In this document: positions 18,582 to 26,334 of the stretch, piece after piece
How the letters are laid out: every line of letters begins with the position of its first letter
How positions within the stretch are numbered: the stretch's first letter is position 1
Assembly (NCBI RefSeq): GCF_001422485.1
Contig: NZ_LMNF01000004.1
Coordinates: 186,001-250,000 of the forward strand
DNA from: Agreia sp. Leaf283
GTDB taxonomy: Bacteria; Actinomycetota; Actinomycetes; Actinomycetales; Microbacteriaceae
Direction: 5' to 3'
DNA: 64,000 nucleotides
The notes under the pieces: model-generated
What the model was told of the DNA's origin: nothing
The model's input: the letters and a program-made list of their open reading frames with translations, nothing else
Database searches by the model: none
Position numbers and translations under genes: made by a program

Positions 18582-19184
18582 ATGACCGACGCTGCCGCAT
18601 CCCTCGGCCGCCGTGAGCGCAACAAGCTCGACAAGCTCGCCCGCATCACGGCGGCTGCCGGGGAGCTGTTCGCCGAGCACGGAGTCGACGACGTGACGAC
18701 GCAGCAGATCGCCGACCGGGCCGATATCGGCACCGGAACGCTGTTCCTCTATGCCAAGACCAAGGGCGAGCTGCTGCTGCTGGTGCAGAACGCGAGCTAC
18801 GCCGACGCCCTGGCCGAGGGGCGCGATGCGGCCGCCGCCGAACCGGATGCGTTCAAGGCCGTGATGTGCGTCGTGCGACCGGTCGTGGAATGCAACCGCA
18901 AGCAGATCGACAACGGACGCACCTACCTTCGCGAGATCGTCTTCGGCGACCCCGAGGAGCCCCATCACAAGGCGGCTCTCGAGGTGACCGTTCAGACGGA
19001 GCAGGCGATCGCCGAGATTCTCCGGCGGGTCGTCGAAACGGATGCGCGTGCCGCGGTGCTCGCGCACGTGGCGTCAGCGATCATGTTCATCAGCATGGCC
19101 GCCACGATCAACGCATCGAAGACGACCACGGAGGTCATCGAAGAGATTGCGCTGCAGCTCGGCGCGGTGCTGCCTCGACAGTAG
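18582..19184 (+). CDS. TetR-family transcriptional regulator
   Basis: 200 residues. N-terminal helix-turn-helix about 11-58 (ARITAAAGELFAEHGVDDVTTQQIADRADIGTGTLFLYAKTK read in pieces is the classical TetR pattern). The C-terminal ligand domain is not assignable. Last gene of the 16583 operon and probably its repressor through the palindrome at 16504-16515. Confidence 0.88.
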   Translation: MTDAAASLGRRERNKLDKLARITAAAGELFAEHGVDDVTTQQIADRADIGTGTLFLYAKTKGELLLLVQNASYADALAEGRDAAAAEPDAFKAVMCVVRPVVECNRKQIDNGRTYLREIVFGDPEEPHHKAALEVTVQTEQAIAEILRRVVETDARAAVLAHVASAIMFISMAATINASKTTTEVIEEIALQLGAVLPRQ

Positions 19185-19216
19185 CGGGCACTTCGGTCGT
19201 GCGGCCCTCGGGCCGA

Positions 19217-20428
19217 CTACTCGAGGTGCGCGTAGTCGGGCAGGTCGATCTTGTCGGCGGGCGGGGTGAAGAACCGGTCGCCCAGCCTGCCGATGATCGG
19301 GGTCGACGCTACGCGCACCGCGACGCCGAACAGGGCGACCCCCGCGCGGGACTTCGGGTTCGCGAGGCGCGGAGTTCCCGGCGGCAGGCTCTGGGCCTGA
19401 TCGACGTAGGGTCGCATGATGCGCTCGTACGCGCGGAACGCATCCCGGTGGTGCACGTGTGCCGCCAGCTCGCCCGCGAGCACGTAGGCGCCCGTGAGCG
19501 ACAGGCTCGTTCCCATGCCGCTGACGGGTGACGCGCAGTAGGCGGCGTCGCCCACCAGGGCGATGCGACCGGATGTCCACCGCGGGGCGTGCACCTGCCC
19601 GATCGATTCGAAATAGAGGTCGTCGGCCGCATCGATGCCGTCGAGCACACGCCGCGCCTCCCAGCCCGCATCTCCGAACTTCTCGCGCAGGAGTGCACGC
19701 TGCTCGTCGACCGAGCGGCGCTCCGAGCCGGCGCGCTCGCGGTGGCGATCGGTGACGAACGAGAGGGCCGCGCGGATCGTGCCGTGGGCATCCGGTCTGA
19801 GGGTGATCGAGCGTCCGCCGGGCGCGTTGTACCAGCGCCACCAGTCGTCGTCACTGGCGGTGCGCGGAATCGTGGCGTAGGAGGTCTCGAGGCCGAGCGA
19901 GCGGATCGTCGGCTCGTCTCCGAAGACGAGGCGGCGCGTGCTCGAGCCGATGCCGTCGGCAGCGATCACGAAGTCGAACTGCTCGTCGGACGCGTGCTCG
20001 AACGAGACGGTGACGCCGTTCTCGGGGGAGTCGTCGAGGCCTGTGACGCGGTCGCCGAAGCGGTAGTCGGTGTCGCCGGCTGTGCGGGCGACGAGCAGCT
20101 GGGCGAGGTCGCCGCGCAGGATCTCGAGCTCGGCGGTCGCGCCGCCGGAGTCGGAGGTTCCCACGGGGAACTCGGCCTTCGTGACGCCGTTGCGGCCGAC
20201 GAACCGCGTGCCCACCTCTCCGGTGGTCGCCTCGCGGATGTCGTCTTCGATGCCCATGCGTCGCGACACCTCGCGGCCCGCGCCGCGCACGTCGACGTTC
20301 TGCCCGCCGGTGCGTAGTTCCGGTGCGCGCTCGATGATGGTCGTGTCGTAGCCGTAGCGGTTCAGCCAGTACGCCAGCGCGGGGCCGGCGATACTCGCAC
20401 CGGAGATGAGGACGCGTGTGGTGCCCAT
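19217..20428 (-). CDS. FAD-dependent monooxygenase (TetX/PHBH class)
   Basis: 403 residues. FAD-binding GxGxxG variant SGASIAGP near residues 9-16, adenine-ribose acid at the end of the second strand (IIER), and the GD motif GRIALVGDAAYCASPVSG near 290-307. Class A flavoprotein monooxygenases hydroxylate aromatic or polyketide-like compounds with NAD(P)H. The ATG at 20428 is preferred over an upstream start at 20464 because the protein then begins right at the first Rossmann strand and GAGGCAAA precedes it. Divergent from a MarR gene with overlapping promoters, so probably induced by a MarR ligand. Substrate unknown. Confidence 0.88.
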   Translation of the reverse strand: MGTTRVLISGASIAGPALAYWLNRYGYDTTIIERAPELRTGGQNVDVRGAGREVSRRMGIEDDIREATTGEVGTRFVGRNGVTKAEFPVGTSDSGGATAELEILRGDLAQLLVARTAGDTDYRFGDRVTGLDDSPENGVTVSFEHASDEQFDFVIAADGIGSSTRRLVFGDEPTIRSLGLETSYATIPRTASDDDWWRWYNAPGGRSITLRPDAHGTIRAALSFVTDRHRERAGSERRSVDEQRALLREKFGDAGWEARRVLDGIDAADDLYFESIGQVHAPRWTSGRIALVGDAAYCASPVSGMGTSLSLTGAYVLAGELAAHVHHRDAFRAYERIMRPYVDQAQSLPPGTPRLANPKSRAGVALFGVAVRVASTPIIGRLGDRFFTPPADKIDLPDYAHLE

Positions 20429-20441
20429 TTTGCCTCGAATC

Positions 20442-20466
20442 TTGATTATCAATGAGATTAGCAATC
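20442..20466. promoter_or_regulatory. Two adjoining dyads, probable MarR operator
   Basis: TTGATTATCAA (20442-20452) and GATTAGCAATC (20456-20466) are neighbouring palindromes downstream of the monooxygenase -10 box, between the divergent genes. Confidence 0.55.
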
Positions 20467-20493
20467 TACATGAGTATTCTTGCCCTGTGTCAA
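20465..20493 (-). promoter_or_regulatory. Promoter of the FAD monooxygenase gene
   Basis: Read on the minus strand: TTGACA (20493-20488), 17 bases, TGTAGA (20470-20465). The -35 box overlaps the GTG start of the divergent MarR gene. Confidence 0.65.
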
Positions 20494-21011
20494 TCGACGA
20501 ATCGCAGGAGCCCAGCGCCGGCGCCGGCGTCGGTCGCGCCGACCGTCGGGATCGTCAGGTGGCGCGACGTGACGGGCGCGCCCTGCTCGATGACGACATC
20601 CGGGCCCGCGTGCAGCAGGTGGCCGTGCGGCAGCAGAAATTCGAGCGCTACCTGGCGCGCGAGCTCGCCGTCGACCCCGTCGGACTCGAGGTGATGGACC
20701 ACCTCATCACGATCGGCTCCGCCACGCCGACCGAGCTGGCTCGACGGCTCGACACGTCGACGGCCGCGATGACCCTGGTGCTCAACCGGCTCGAGGACGC
20801 CGGCCACGTGCGCCGGGACAGGCATCCGAGTGACGGTCGCAAGCTGGTCGTCACGGCCGCGGACGCGTCGTCGGATCGCGCGTACGAGCTGGTTCTTCCG
20901 ATCATCGACGGGGTCGAAGATCTCGTGGCGGGCCTGGATGCGACGGAGCGCGCGACCGTGCAGGCATTCCTCGACAGGCTGCTCGCCATCTACGACGACG
21001 CGACCGGCTGA
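20487..21011 (+). CDS. MarR-family transcriptional regulator
   Basis: 174 residues with the GTG start at 20487. Winged-helix region about 70-140 (TPTELARRLDTSTAAMTLVLNRLEDAGHV, then the wing DRHPSDGRK). The start is uncertain: TATTCT lies 6 bases before this GTG, which suits a leaderless mRNA, and there is no ribosome site for other starts. The N-terminal 45 residues (Asp/Arg-rich) are not part of the fold. It faces the FAD monooxygenase and probably represses it and itself through the two dyads in between. Confidence 0.82.
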   Translation: MSIDESQEPSAGAGVGRADRRDRQVARRDGRALLDDDIRARVQQVAVRQQKFERYLARELAVDPVGLEVMDHLITIGSATPTELARRLDTSTAAMTLVLNRLEDAGHVRRDRHPSDGRKLVVTAADASSDRAYELVLPIIDGVEDLVAGLDATERATVQAFLDRLLAIYDDATG

Positions 21012-21046
21012 CCCGGCGCCGGTCGAGGCGTCACGGCCTCGTGCGA

Positions 21047-21748
21047 TCAGGCGAGGAGGTGCACCAGTGCGGCCAGATCGTCCGCCTCCAGGTCGAAGCG
21101 ATCATCGCTCGAGGGTCGCTCTGCGCCCGGTCGGGCGATGTAGGCGGTGCGGAACCCGTGCAATGCGGCGGCCCTCAGGTCCCACGGATGGGCTGCGACG
21201 AAGAGGGTCCGTTGCGGGTCGATTCCGAGCTGTTCGATGGCGTAGCGATAGGCAGCCGGCGCGGGTTTGAAGGTCTGAACGGCCGCGGTCGACAGCGCGA
21301 TGTCCCAGCTGATCGAGTTGGTGTTCGCGAGATGCGCAAGAGAGCCGAGGTCGCCGTTGCTCACGCCCGCGACGAGGCGGTTCTGCCGCAGGGCGGCGGT
21401 CGCCCCCGCGACGTCGGGCCAGGCCGGGTACTCCCGATCCACGAACTCCACCAGCGCCGAGGTCGCCGCCGTCGTTCTACCGCCAAGGCTGACGATTGCC
21501 TCGTCTGCGGTGTCGCTCACCAGTCGGGCGTGCGGTTTCCACGGCATCTCGCCCGAGATCACGGCGTTCGTGCGCTCGTTCAGCAGCTCGGTCCAGCGCG
21601 CGTTGAGCGCTGCCGAATCGCCGAGGCCGGCCTCCGTCGCGAGCTGAGCAGAGACCGTGGCCCACGTTTCGTCCTCGTCGACGAGGGTTCCGATCACATC
21701 GAAGACGATCGCACCGATGTGATTCGCGACGAACGGTGTTGCCTGCAT
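21047..21748 (-). CDS. Haloacid dehalogenase type II (HAD superfamily)
   Basis: 233 residues. Nucleophile motif FDVIGTLVDED (Asp near residue 17), then an alpha-helical cap, SNGD (motif 2), the Lys of FKPAPAAY (motif 3) and VAAHPWDLRAA (motif 4, the type II haloacid dehalogenase variant). Hydrolyses 2-haloacids to 2-hydroxyacids or similar small substrates. Cytoplasmic. The stop lies 13 bases from the start side of the TetR gene, so both belong to one minus-strand transcript. The usual FDVYGT is FDVIGT here, a mild change beside the active Asp. Confidence 0.85.
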   Translation of the reverse strand: MQATPFVANHIGAIVFDVIGTLVDEDETWATVSAQLATEAGLGDSAALNARWTELLNERTNAVISGEMPWKPHARLVSDTADEAIVSLGGRTTAATSALVEFVDREYPAWPDVAGATAALRQNRLVAGVSNGDLGSLAHLANTNSISWDIALSTAAVQTFKPAPAAYRYAIEQLGIDPQRTLFVAAHPWDLRAAALHGFRTAYIARPGAERPSSDDRFDLEADDLAALVHLLA

Positions 21749-21761
21749 GACGTGCAGTCAT

Positions 21762-22334
21762 TCAGTCGAGCTGCGTCATCGCCACCCTGAAGCGGTGGAG
21801 CGCGGCCGACGTCAGCGCGCCCAGGCTCTGCTCGCTGTCGTCGGAGATCCATTCGTCGAAGCCCACCTTGAAGGCGAGCACGCCGAGCTCTGCGGCCATG
21901 AAGGCCGACGACTCGTCGACACCCCTGTCGCGGAGGGCGTCGGCGATCGCGGAGGCCATGCCGACACGCTTGAGCACCGCGCGCTCCTGCAGCTCGCCGC
22001 TGGTCGCGATGACGGCCTCGAGGCGGGGGCCGAGCTCGCGGTTGAAAGGAGTCATGGCGGAGGACGCGTTGTCGAGGCCGGCGGCGACGGCCTCCAACGG
22101 GGACGCGCCGGCTGGAGCGGCGGTGACGCCGGCGGCGAGCAGGCGCGAGAGGGTCTCCTGGCCGGCCGCCAGCACCTCCCGTTTGTCGCTGAAATGCCTG
22201 AAGAACGTGCTCTTCGTGAGGCCCGCGCGTTCGGCGATCTGAGCGACGGTCGTCTCGTCGTAGCCCTGGTCGGTGAAGAGCTCGAGGGCTGCGGCGACGA
22301 AGCGTTCACGAGCGTCCGGTTCCCAACGAGGCAT
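21762..22334 (-). CDS. TetR-family transcriptional regulator
   Basis: 190 residues from the ATG at 22334; a GTG two codons earlier is also possible. The helix-turn-helix (FTDQGYDETTVAQIAERAGL, then KSTFFRHFSDK) spans about 22-60. Divergent from the NAD(P)-binding gene at 22417. The gap of 82 bases holds two copies of a GACAAG..TCCCATCAC site, which marks it as the likely repressor of that gene and of itself. Upstream partner of the HAD dehalogenase in the same transcript. Confidence 0.87.
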   Translation of the reverse strand: MPRWEPDARERFVAAALELFTDQGYDETTVAQIAERAGLTKSTFFRHFSDKREVLAAGQETLSRLLAAGVTAAPAGASPLEAVAAGLDNASSAMTPFNRELGPRLEAVIATSGELQERAVLKRVGMASAIADALRDRGVDESSAFMAAELGVLAFKVGFDEWISDDSEQSLGALTSAALHRFRVAMTQLD

Positions 22335-22351
22335 AGGCACAGTCTAGCGAC

Positions 22352-22403
22352 GGGACAAGTGTCCCATCACGGTGCTACTGTGATGAGACAAGAATCCCAT
22401 CAC
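22352..22403. promoter_or_regulatory. Twin operator between TetR and NAD(P)-binding genes
   Basis: GGGACAAGTGTCCC (22352-22365, perfect dyad) and GAGACAAGAATCCC (22385-22398) share GACAAG..TCCCATCAC and are spaced 33 bases, about three helical turns. Confidence 0.75.
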
Positions 22404-22416
22404 AAAGGAGCAGGTC

Positions 22417-23301
22417 ATGCGCATCTTCGTCACCGGAGCATCGGGCGGTATCGGATCGGTCGTCGTCGAGGAGCTGGTGTCTCACGGGCACGAGGTGCTG
22501 GGCCTCGCCCGCACCGAGGCATCCGCTGCGAAAGTCGAGGCGGCGGGCGGCACGGCCGTGCGCGGCGGGCTCGGCGATCTCGACGTGCTGACGGCCGCCG
22601 CGTCCGAGACCGACGGCTCGATCCACCTGGCCTTCAGCAACGACTTCTCCGACCTCGAGCGCAGCATCACCGAGGAGGGCCTCGCGATGGACACCATCGG
22701 TGCCGCGCTCGTGGGCACGGGCAAGCCGTTCTCTATCGTGTCGGGCACCACCTTCTCCGACGGCCGGATGGCGACCGAGCACGACCCGCTGTCGACCACC
22801 GGCCCGGTCGGCGGCCGGGGAATCAATGCCCGCCGCATCCTGGATCTCGCGTCGCAGGGCGTGCGCACCTCGGCCGTGCGCCTGCCGCGCTCGGTGCACG
22901 AACGGTACGTCTCCTACGGGTTCGCAGGGCTCCTGATCGACGCGGCACGGCGCTCAGGGGTGTCGGCGTATGTCGGCGACGGCACGCAGCGCTGGCCGGC
23001 GGTGCACCGTCGGGATGCCGCGTCGCTGTTCCGGCTGATGATCGAGAAGGGCGAGCCCGGCACCTCGGTGAACGCGGTCGGCGACGAGGGCGACTCCATG
23101 CGCGAGATCGCGACGGTCATCGGCGCTCAGCTCGATCTGCCTGTGCAGCAGGTGTCGGTCGAGACGTTCGGCCCGCTCGGTGAGATCTTCGCGATGGACC
23201 AGCCGGCCACGAGTCTGTGGACCCGGGAGACCTACGGGTGGGAGCCGACGCATCCGAGCCTGCTCGCAGACCTCGAGGCGGGGGAGTACCCGGCGAGCTG
23301 A
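22417..23301 (+). CDS. NAD(P)-dependent epimerase/reductase-like protein (extended SDR)
   Basis: 294 residues. Nucleotide-binding TGASGGIG (6-13), then the SGT strand (VSGTTFS) and a region DAARRSGVSAYVGDGTQRW-AVHRRDAA typical of actinobacterial extended or atypical short-chain dehydrogenases. The usual YxxxK is replaced by a Ser/Arg-rich stretch, so the enzyme may be a reductase-like or regulatory variant. AAAGGAG ribosome site before the ATG. Expression is probably controlled by the divergent TetR via the twin operator. Confidence 0.82.
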   Translation: MRIFVTGASGGIGSVVVEELVSHGHEVLGLARTEASAAKVEAAGGTAVRGGLGDLDVLTAAASETDGSIHLAFSNDFSDLERSITEEGLAMDTIGAALVGTGKPFSIVSGTTFSDGRMATEHDPLSTTGPVGGRGINARRILDLASQGVRTSAVRLPRSVHERYVSYGFAGLLIDAARRSGVSAYVGDGTQRWPAVHRRDAASLFRLMIEKGEPGTSVNAVGDEGDSMREIATVIGAQLDLPVQQVSVETFGPLGEIFAMDQPATSLWTRETYGWEPTHPSLLADLEAGEYPAS

Positions 23302-23371
23302 GTTGGCTGCCGCTATCGTGTGAACCGCCCGTCGTCACTCGCTGCTCGGCCTACCGCATCGGAGTATCTGC

Positions 23372-23830
23372 ATGAACAACAGGTGGACCAACGCGATTGT
23401 CGTGGCTTTGATCACCGCGGGTGGGGCGGCGCTGGCCTTCTTTGTCGCGGCCAATGTGAATGCGGCCGTGTTGACGTCGTGGGACCTGGGCTTCTGGGGT
23501 TTCGTCTTGATACTGGCGGCTATGGGGAGTGTCGGTGTGTTCGTGCTGTTCTTCGCGATCGCCGTCGTCGCCGATCCGTTGGTGAGGCGCCTGCCGGCAT
23601 CCATGTCCGATACGGCTCGGTCCTGGATGGGAGGCGCCTTCATTGCCGTCGCGGCGACCGTGACTGCATTTCTGGTCGCGATCGTGCTGAGAGGGTTCTG
23701 GTTGTGGTGGCCGACGTGTGTGGCGACGTCCCTCGCCGCCGGTGTCGTCTATGTCTTTGCGATCCGCATGGGCCGCGCTGCGAAGCGCAGCGAACCGAAC
23801 CCCTGGCTTGCGACTACTCCGCCGTTCTGA
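23372..23830 (+). CDS. Small integral membrane protein, unknown function
   Basis: 152 residues with four clear membrane helices (about 8-30, 38-65, 87-110, 115-132) and a short basic C-terminus. No family recognised. CGGAG lies before the ATG. It stands alone between the NAD(P)-binding gene and the convergent arr gene; their ends are 23 bases apart. Confidence 0.65.
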   Translation: MNNRWTNAIVVALITAGGAALAFFVAANVNAAVLTSWDLGFWGFVLILAAMGSVGVFVLFFAIAVVADPLVRRLPASMSDTARSWMGGAFIAVAATVTAFLVAIVLRGFWLWWPTCVATSLAAGVVYVFAIRMGRAAKRSEPNPWLATTPPF

Positions 23831-23853
23831 TTGATGCTACGGGCGAGCGCCGG

Positions 23854-24264
23854 TCAGTTGATGATCTCGCCTCGTTCGTCGGCGCGGAGAACGGCCAGGC
23901 GGTCGTGCCAGGTCTGCAGCTCGTCGGGCGTCAGCCGGGGCCAGTCGAGCACCTCGGAGACGACCCGCAGCGGTGCGGTGCTGCGATACGAGCGGGTCGG
24001 GTTGCCGGGGAACTTCTTGTCGGTGACGTTCGGATCGTTCTCGAACTCGCCTGTCGGCTCGACCTCGTAGACGCGCGGGGCACCGTCTCCGGCGGCGAGC
24101 TCGGCCGCGAGGCCGGCCCCGTTCTGCAGGGCCGTGAAGTAGATGTGGTTCATCACGATCTCGGGGCGGTAGTTCGAGCGATAGCCCGCCGTGAGCAGGT
24201 CGCCGACGCGAAGGTCGGCCTTCGTGCCGTGGAAGAAGGGCCCGTCGTCGAGTGCAGTGCTCAC
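23854..24264 (-). CDS. arr: Rifamycin NAD+ ADP-ribosyltransferase (Arr)
   Basis: 136 residues from the GTG at 24264. Nearly every Arr signature is visible: GPFFHGTKADL (catalytic-loop His12), YRSNYRPEIVMNHIYFTA, VYEVEPTGEFENDPNVTDKKFPGNPT-RSYRS. Arr adds ADP-ribose to the C23 hydroxyl of rifamycins and inactivates them. The GTG is preferred over an ATG 18 codons upstream because known Arr proteins begin just before GPFFHGT and because a TTGAAC-18-TACACT promoter ends 6 bases before it (leaderless). Single gene with its own regulated-looking promoter; no mobile-element context, so probably native intrinsic resistance. Confidence 0.93.
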   Translation of the reverse strand: MSTALDDGPFFHGTKADLRVGDLLTAGYRSNYRPEIVMNHIYFTALQNGAGLAAELAAGDGAPRVYEVEPTGEFENDPNVTDKKFPGNPTRSYRSTAPLRVVSEVLDWPRLTPDELQTWHDRLAVLRADERGEIIN

Positions 24265-24300
24265 GGAGTCAGTGTACGAAGACGCGCTCGAACCGTTCAA
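24265..24300 (-). promoter_or_regulatory. arr promoter (leaderless)
   Basis: Minus strand: TTGAAC (24300-24295), 18 bases, TACACT (24276-24271), 6 bases, GTG. The -35 box overlaps one arm of the long inverted repeat 24296-24371. Confidence 0.75.
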
Positions 24301-24371
24301 CAGGATGAATCGAGACATCGTCGGTGTGTCTTATGACGAACATCGGAGTGTCGACGATCCATCCTGTTGAA
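24296..24371. promoter_or_regulatory. Long inverted repeat between arr and manganese catalase
   Basis: Arms 24296-24312 and 24355-24371 read TTCAACAGGATG-RATCG outward; 16 of 17 positions complement, 12 of them perfect at the outer ends, 42 bases apart. It covers the arr -35 box and reaches to 15 bases from the catalase stop. Could be an operator pair for arr or a terminator for the catalase. Confidence 0.6.
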
Positions 24372-24386
24372 GGGTCAGCCAACTGC

Positions 24387-25340
24387 CTACTTCGCGGTCG
24401 GACCGTAGAAGGCGTTGACCTCAGCAAGCTCCTGCTCTGCCGTGGCCTGGATCAGTTTGAGCAGTTCGGGGTCGAGTCCGGGCGAGAACTCCTCGAGGCG
24501 CTCGGGTGCAATGAACGACGGCGTGCCGACCGGGGCCTGCTTGCTGCCGTCGAGGTCTGTGCCGTCGTTCGAGGGCGACGCCCCCTGGAAGATGCGGCCG
24601 GCCTCGGACTCGCCCTTCAGGTCGAAGGTGAACTGCTTGCTCTGCAGGCCGAGGTCGACGAGCTTCTTGACCTCGGGGAACTGCTCGGCGTTCGTCTTGG
24701 GAATCGGCAGCGTCTTCTTCCAGTCGATGCCGAGCGTCTCGAGCGCCTTGGCATAGGCGTTCTCGTGGGCCTGGTCGCGCACGATCAGGTACGCGATGGT
24801 CGAACGCGCCGTCTTGTTGGCGGTCATCTCGTAGATGCGCGTCTTCTGCAGGCGACCCGTCGACTCGAGCATGAGGTTGTAGAGCAGGTCGAGCACGAGG
24901 TTGCCCGAGTTGTAGACGTAGCTGCCCGACCAGGGGTTTCCGGCCGAGTCGACGGGAAGCGCGCCCTGAGCGCCCACCAGATAGTGGTGGATGTTGCCGT
25001 GGTCGAGGGCGATGTTCAGGGGAGTCGCGCCGCCCGCACCCGGGGTGTCGAGGGGGTCTGTCAGCTTGCCGCTGTATCCGGGCGCCCCATCCAGCAGCCG
25101 CGAGATCGTGGTGCCGATCAGCTCGACGTGGCTGATCTCCTCGGTGCCGACTCCCTGAATCAGGTCGCGGTACGGCTTCGCGGCGGGACCGCGGAAGTTC
25201 ATGGCCTGGAACAGGTACTGCATCATGGTGCGCATCTCGCCGAACTGCCCACCGAGACCCTCTTGCAGGGCGTTCGCGGCCGCAGGGTCCGGCTCGTCCT
25301 CGGCGATGTCGCTGATCCATTCCTGAACGTGGAAGTACAT
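24387..25340 (-). CDS. Manganese catalase (non-heme)
   Basis: 317 residues, slightly longer than the lactobacillar enzyme. Ferritin-like four-helix fold with all five dimanganese ligands in place: E35 (FGEM), E68 (GTEEISH), H71, E159 (LESTGR) and H192 (RDQAHENAY). Converts hydrogen peroxide to water and oxygen without heme. No signal peptide. The C-terminal tail (about 225-317) is extended and acidic, as in other actinobacterial members. AAGGAG precedes the ATG. Monocistronic; a 10+2+10 palindrome lies 57 bases upstream of the start. Being heme-free it complements the iron/heme module next to it. Confidence 0.92.
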   Translation of the reverse strand: MYFHVQEWISDIAEDEPDPAAANALQEGLGGQFGEMRTMMQYLFQAMNFRGPAAKPYRDLIQGVGTEEISHVELIGTTISRLLDGAPGYSGKLTDPLDTPGAGGATPLNIALDHGNIHHYLVGAQGALPVDSAGNPWSGSYVYNSGNLVLDLLYNLMLESTGRLQKTRIYEMTANKTARSTIAYLIVRDQAHENAYAKALETLGIDWKKTLPIPKTNAEQFPEVKKLVDLGLQSKQFTFDLKGESEAGRIFQGASPSNDGTDLDGSKQAPVGTPSFIAPERLEEFSPGLDPELLKLIQATAEQELAEVNAFYGPTAK

Positions 25341-25396
25341 GCTGGTCTCCTTCGACCGGCGGCGCGGTGCCCCCGATTCGTTCAGCCTGCGGTCTC

Positions 25397-25418
25397 GGAT
25401 CGGATCGTGATCCGATCC
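25397..25418. promoter_or_regulatory. Perfect 22-bp palindrome upstream of the manganese catalase
   Basis: Arms GGATCGGATC and GATCCGATCC around GT. It sits where a catalase promoter is expected on the minus strand (GATAAA lies just upstream, at 25424-25429). Candidate operator; the regulator is not identifiable. Confidence 0.6.
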
Positions 25419-25512
25419 TTGCTTTATCGGCCGGATGCGCGCAGCATGACCCGCCGCCCGGCTGCGGACCCAGCGGCGTGACGATGCGAGCGAGGGTTCT
25501 CGGGGTTCGCTC

Positions 25513-25542
25513 TTGTCACCGACGCACGGTGTGCACTACCTT
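25513..25542 (+). promoter_or_regulatory. Promoter of the heme module
   Basis: TTGTCA (25513-25518), 18 bases, TACCTT (25537-25542). The iron box begins 5 bases later, over the expected start site. The rest of the 25341-25729 gap holds the catalase palindrome and about 160 bases of untranslated leader with no gene I can support. Confidence 0.6.
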
Positions 25543-25546
25543 GAGC

Positions 25547-25565
25547 TTAGGTTAGCCTAACCAAA
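25547..25565. promoter_or_regulatory. DtxR/IdeR iron box
   Basis: TTAGGTTAGCCTAACCAAA matches the actinobacterial iron-box consensus (TWAGGTTAGSCTAACCTWA) at about 18 of 19 positions. Iron-loaded DtxR/IdeR bound here would block the promoter, so the downstream genes should be switched on in iron shortage. Confidence 0.88.
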
Positions 25566-25729
25566 CTTCGAGGGGTGACTGTTCCGTGTGAGCGGGCCGG
25601 GGTGAGTGTCGTGAAGGATCCCTCACCCCGGCAGCCCTGCAGCCCCTCGAGTCGCGCTCGCCAGATGGTGCGCGCGGTCCGTTCAGACGAGGCAGCAGTG
25701 CTTTGTCACACCGTGAAAGGTCGACAACC

Positions 25730-26209
25730 ATGTCAATTCTCACTCATCCTCGCGTCGCCACAGGCCGTCGTCGCCGGGTCATCGGGTCGCTCGCGGCTCT
25801 GGTCGCGGCCGCCGGGATCGCCCTGGCAGCTCCTTTGTCCGCCTCGGCCATTTCGAGCGTCACGGTGTCTCCGAACACCGGTCCTGCCTCGGGCTACACC
25901 ACGACTGTCACCGTGAACGGCACCGAGGCGGGGCACACCTACCGCGTCGGCCTGTGCTCCGACGCCAATGTCGGTACTCCTGCCATTGCTCCCGCCTGCC
26001 AGTACATCGGCTCGGAGTTCACGGGAACAGGGGGAACCGTCACGCAGTCCGGAACCGTCAAGCGCACCCTGACCAACGCGCACTTTCTTGTGATCCCAGG
26101 CCAGCCGGCCACCTTCAACTGCGGCACCACGTCGTGCCGCGTTGTTGTGACCGACAACCACTCGAGCGGGTCGTTCCCGTCGGTCTCCGCCGACATCGCT
26201 TTCTCCTGA
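25730..26209 (+). CDS. Secreted neocarzinostatin-fold protein, heme-module associated
   Basis: 159 residues. Signal peptide about 1-40 (RRRR then a hydrophobic stretch, cut after ASA). The mature part VTVSPNTGPASGYTTTVTVNG is the neocarzinostatin/macromomycin beta-sandwich start. Four cysteines occur as two close pairs (VGLC...PAC and FNC...SC), as in the two disulfides of that family. The ATG at 25730 follows GAAAGG and is preferred to one 27 bases earlier. First gene behind the iron box and before the HtaA protein, so a role in binding or shuttling heme outside the cell is inferred. No enediyne genes are nearby. Confidence 0.78.
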   Translation: MSILTHPRVATGRRRRVIGSLAALVAAAGIALAAPLSASAISSVTVSPNTGPASGYTTTVTVNGTEAGHTYRVGLCSDANVGTPAIAPACQYIGSEFTGTGGTVTQSGTVKRTLTNAHFLVIPGQPATFNCGTTSCRVVVTDNHSSGSFPSVSADIAFS

Positions 26210-26215
26210 TAATCA

Positions 26216-26247
26216 GCGTCCCCGGCGGCCAGCACCGCCGGGGACGC
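26216..26247 (+). terminator. 13-bp GC hairpin between the secreted protein and HtaA gene
   Basis: GCGTCCCCGGCGG / CCGCCGGGGACGC with a 6-base loop, 6 bases after the stop codon. No T-tract; likely a partial terminator or mRNA 3' stabiliser lowering HtaA output relative to the first gene. Confidence 0.7.
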
Positions 26248-26334
26248 GTCGGCTTCGCCCATATTCGGCTGCCATTCCCTCTCCCTGCTCTCCTCTGCGC
26301 ATTCGTGTGCCCTCGACCCAAAAGAAGTGCGATC

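Noticed and set aside
24296-24371. Rifamycin-associated element upstream of arr
   Set aside because: The inverted repeat found does not resemble that element as far as I recall it, so only a generic operator is claimed.
25341-25729. A riboswitch or RNA gene in the long leader before the heme module
   Set aside because: Apart from the promoter, iron box and one palindrome I see no conserved aptamer-like layout or tRNA fold.
25730-26209. Enediyne chromoprotein of an antibiotic cluster
   Set aside because: Fold matches neocarzinostatin, but no enediyne synthase is nearby and the iron box with HtaA gives a better context.
25954-26334. Upstream in-frame extension of the HtaA protein
   Set aside because: It lies inside the neighbouring secreted-protein gene in another frame and would put the signal peptide internally.
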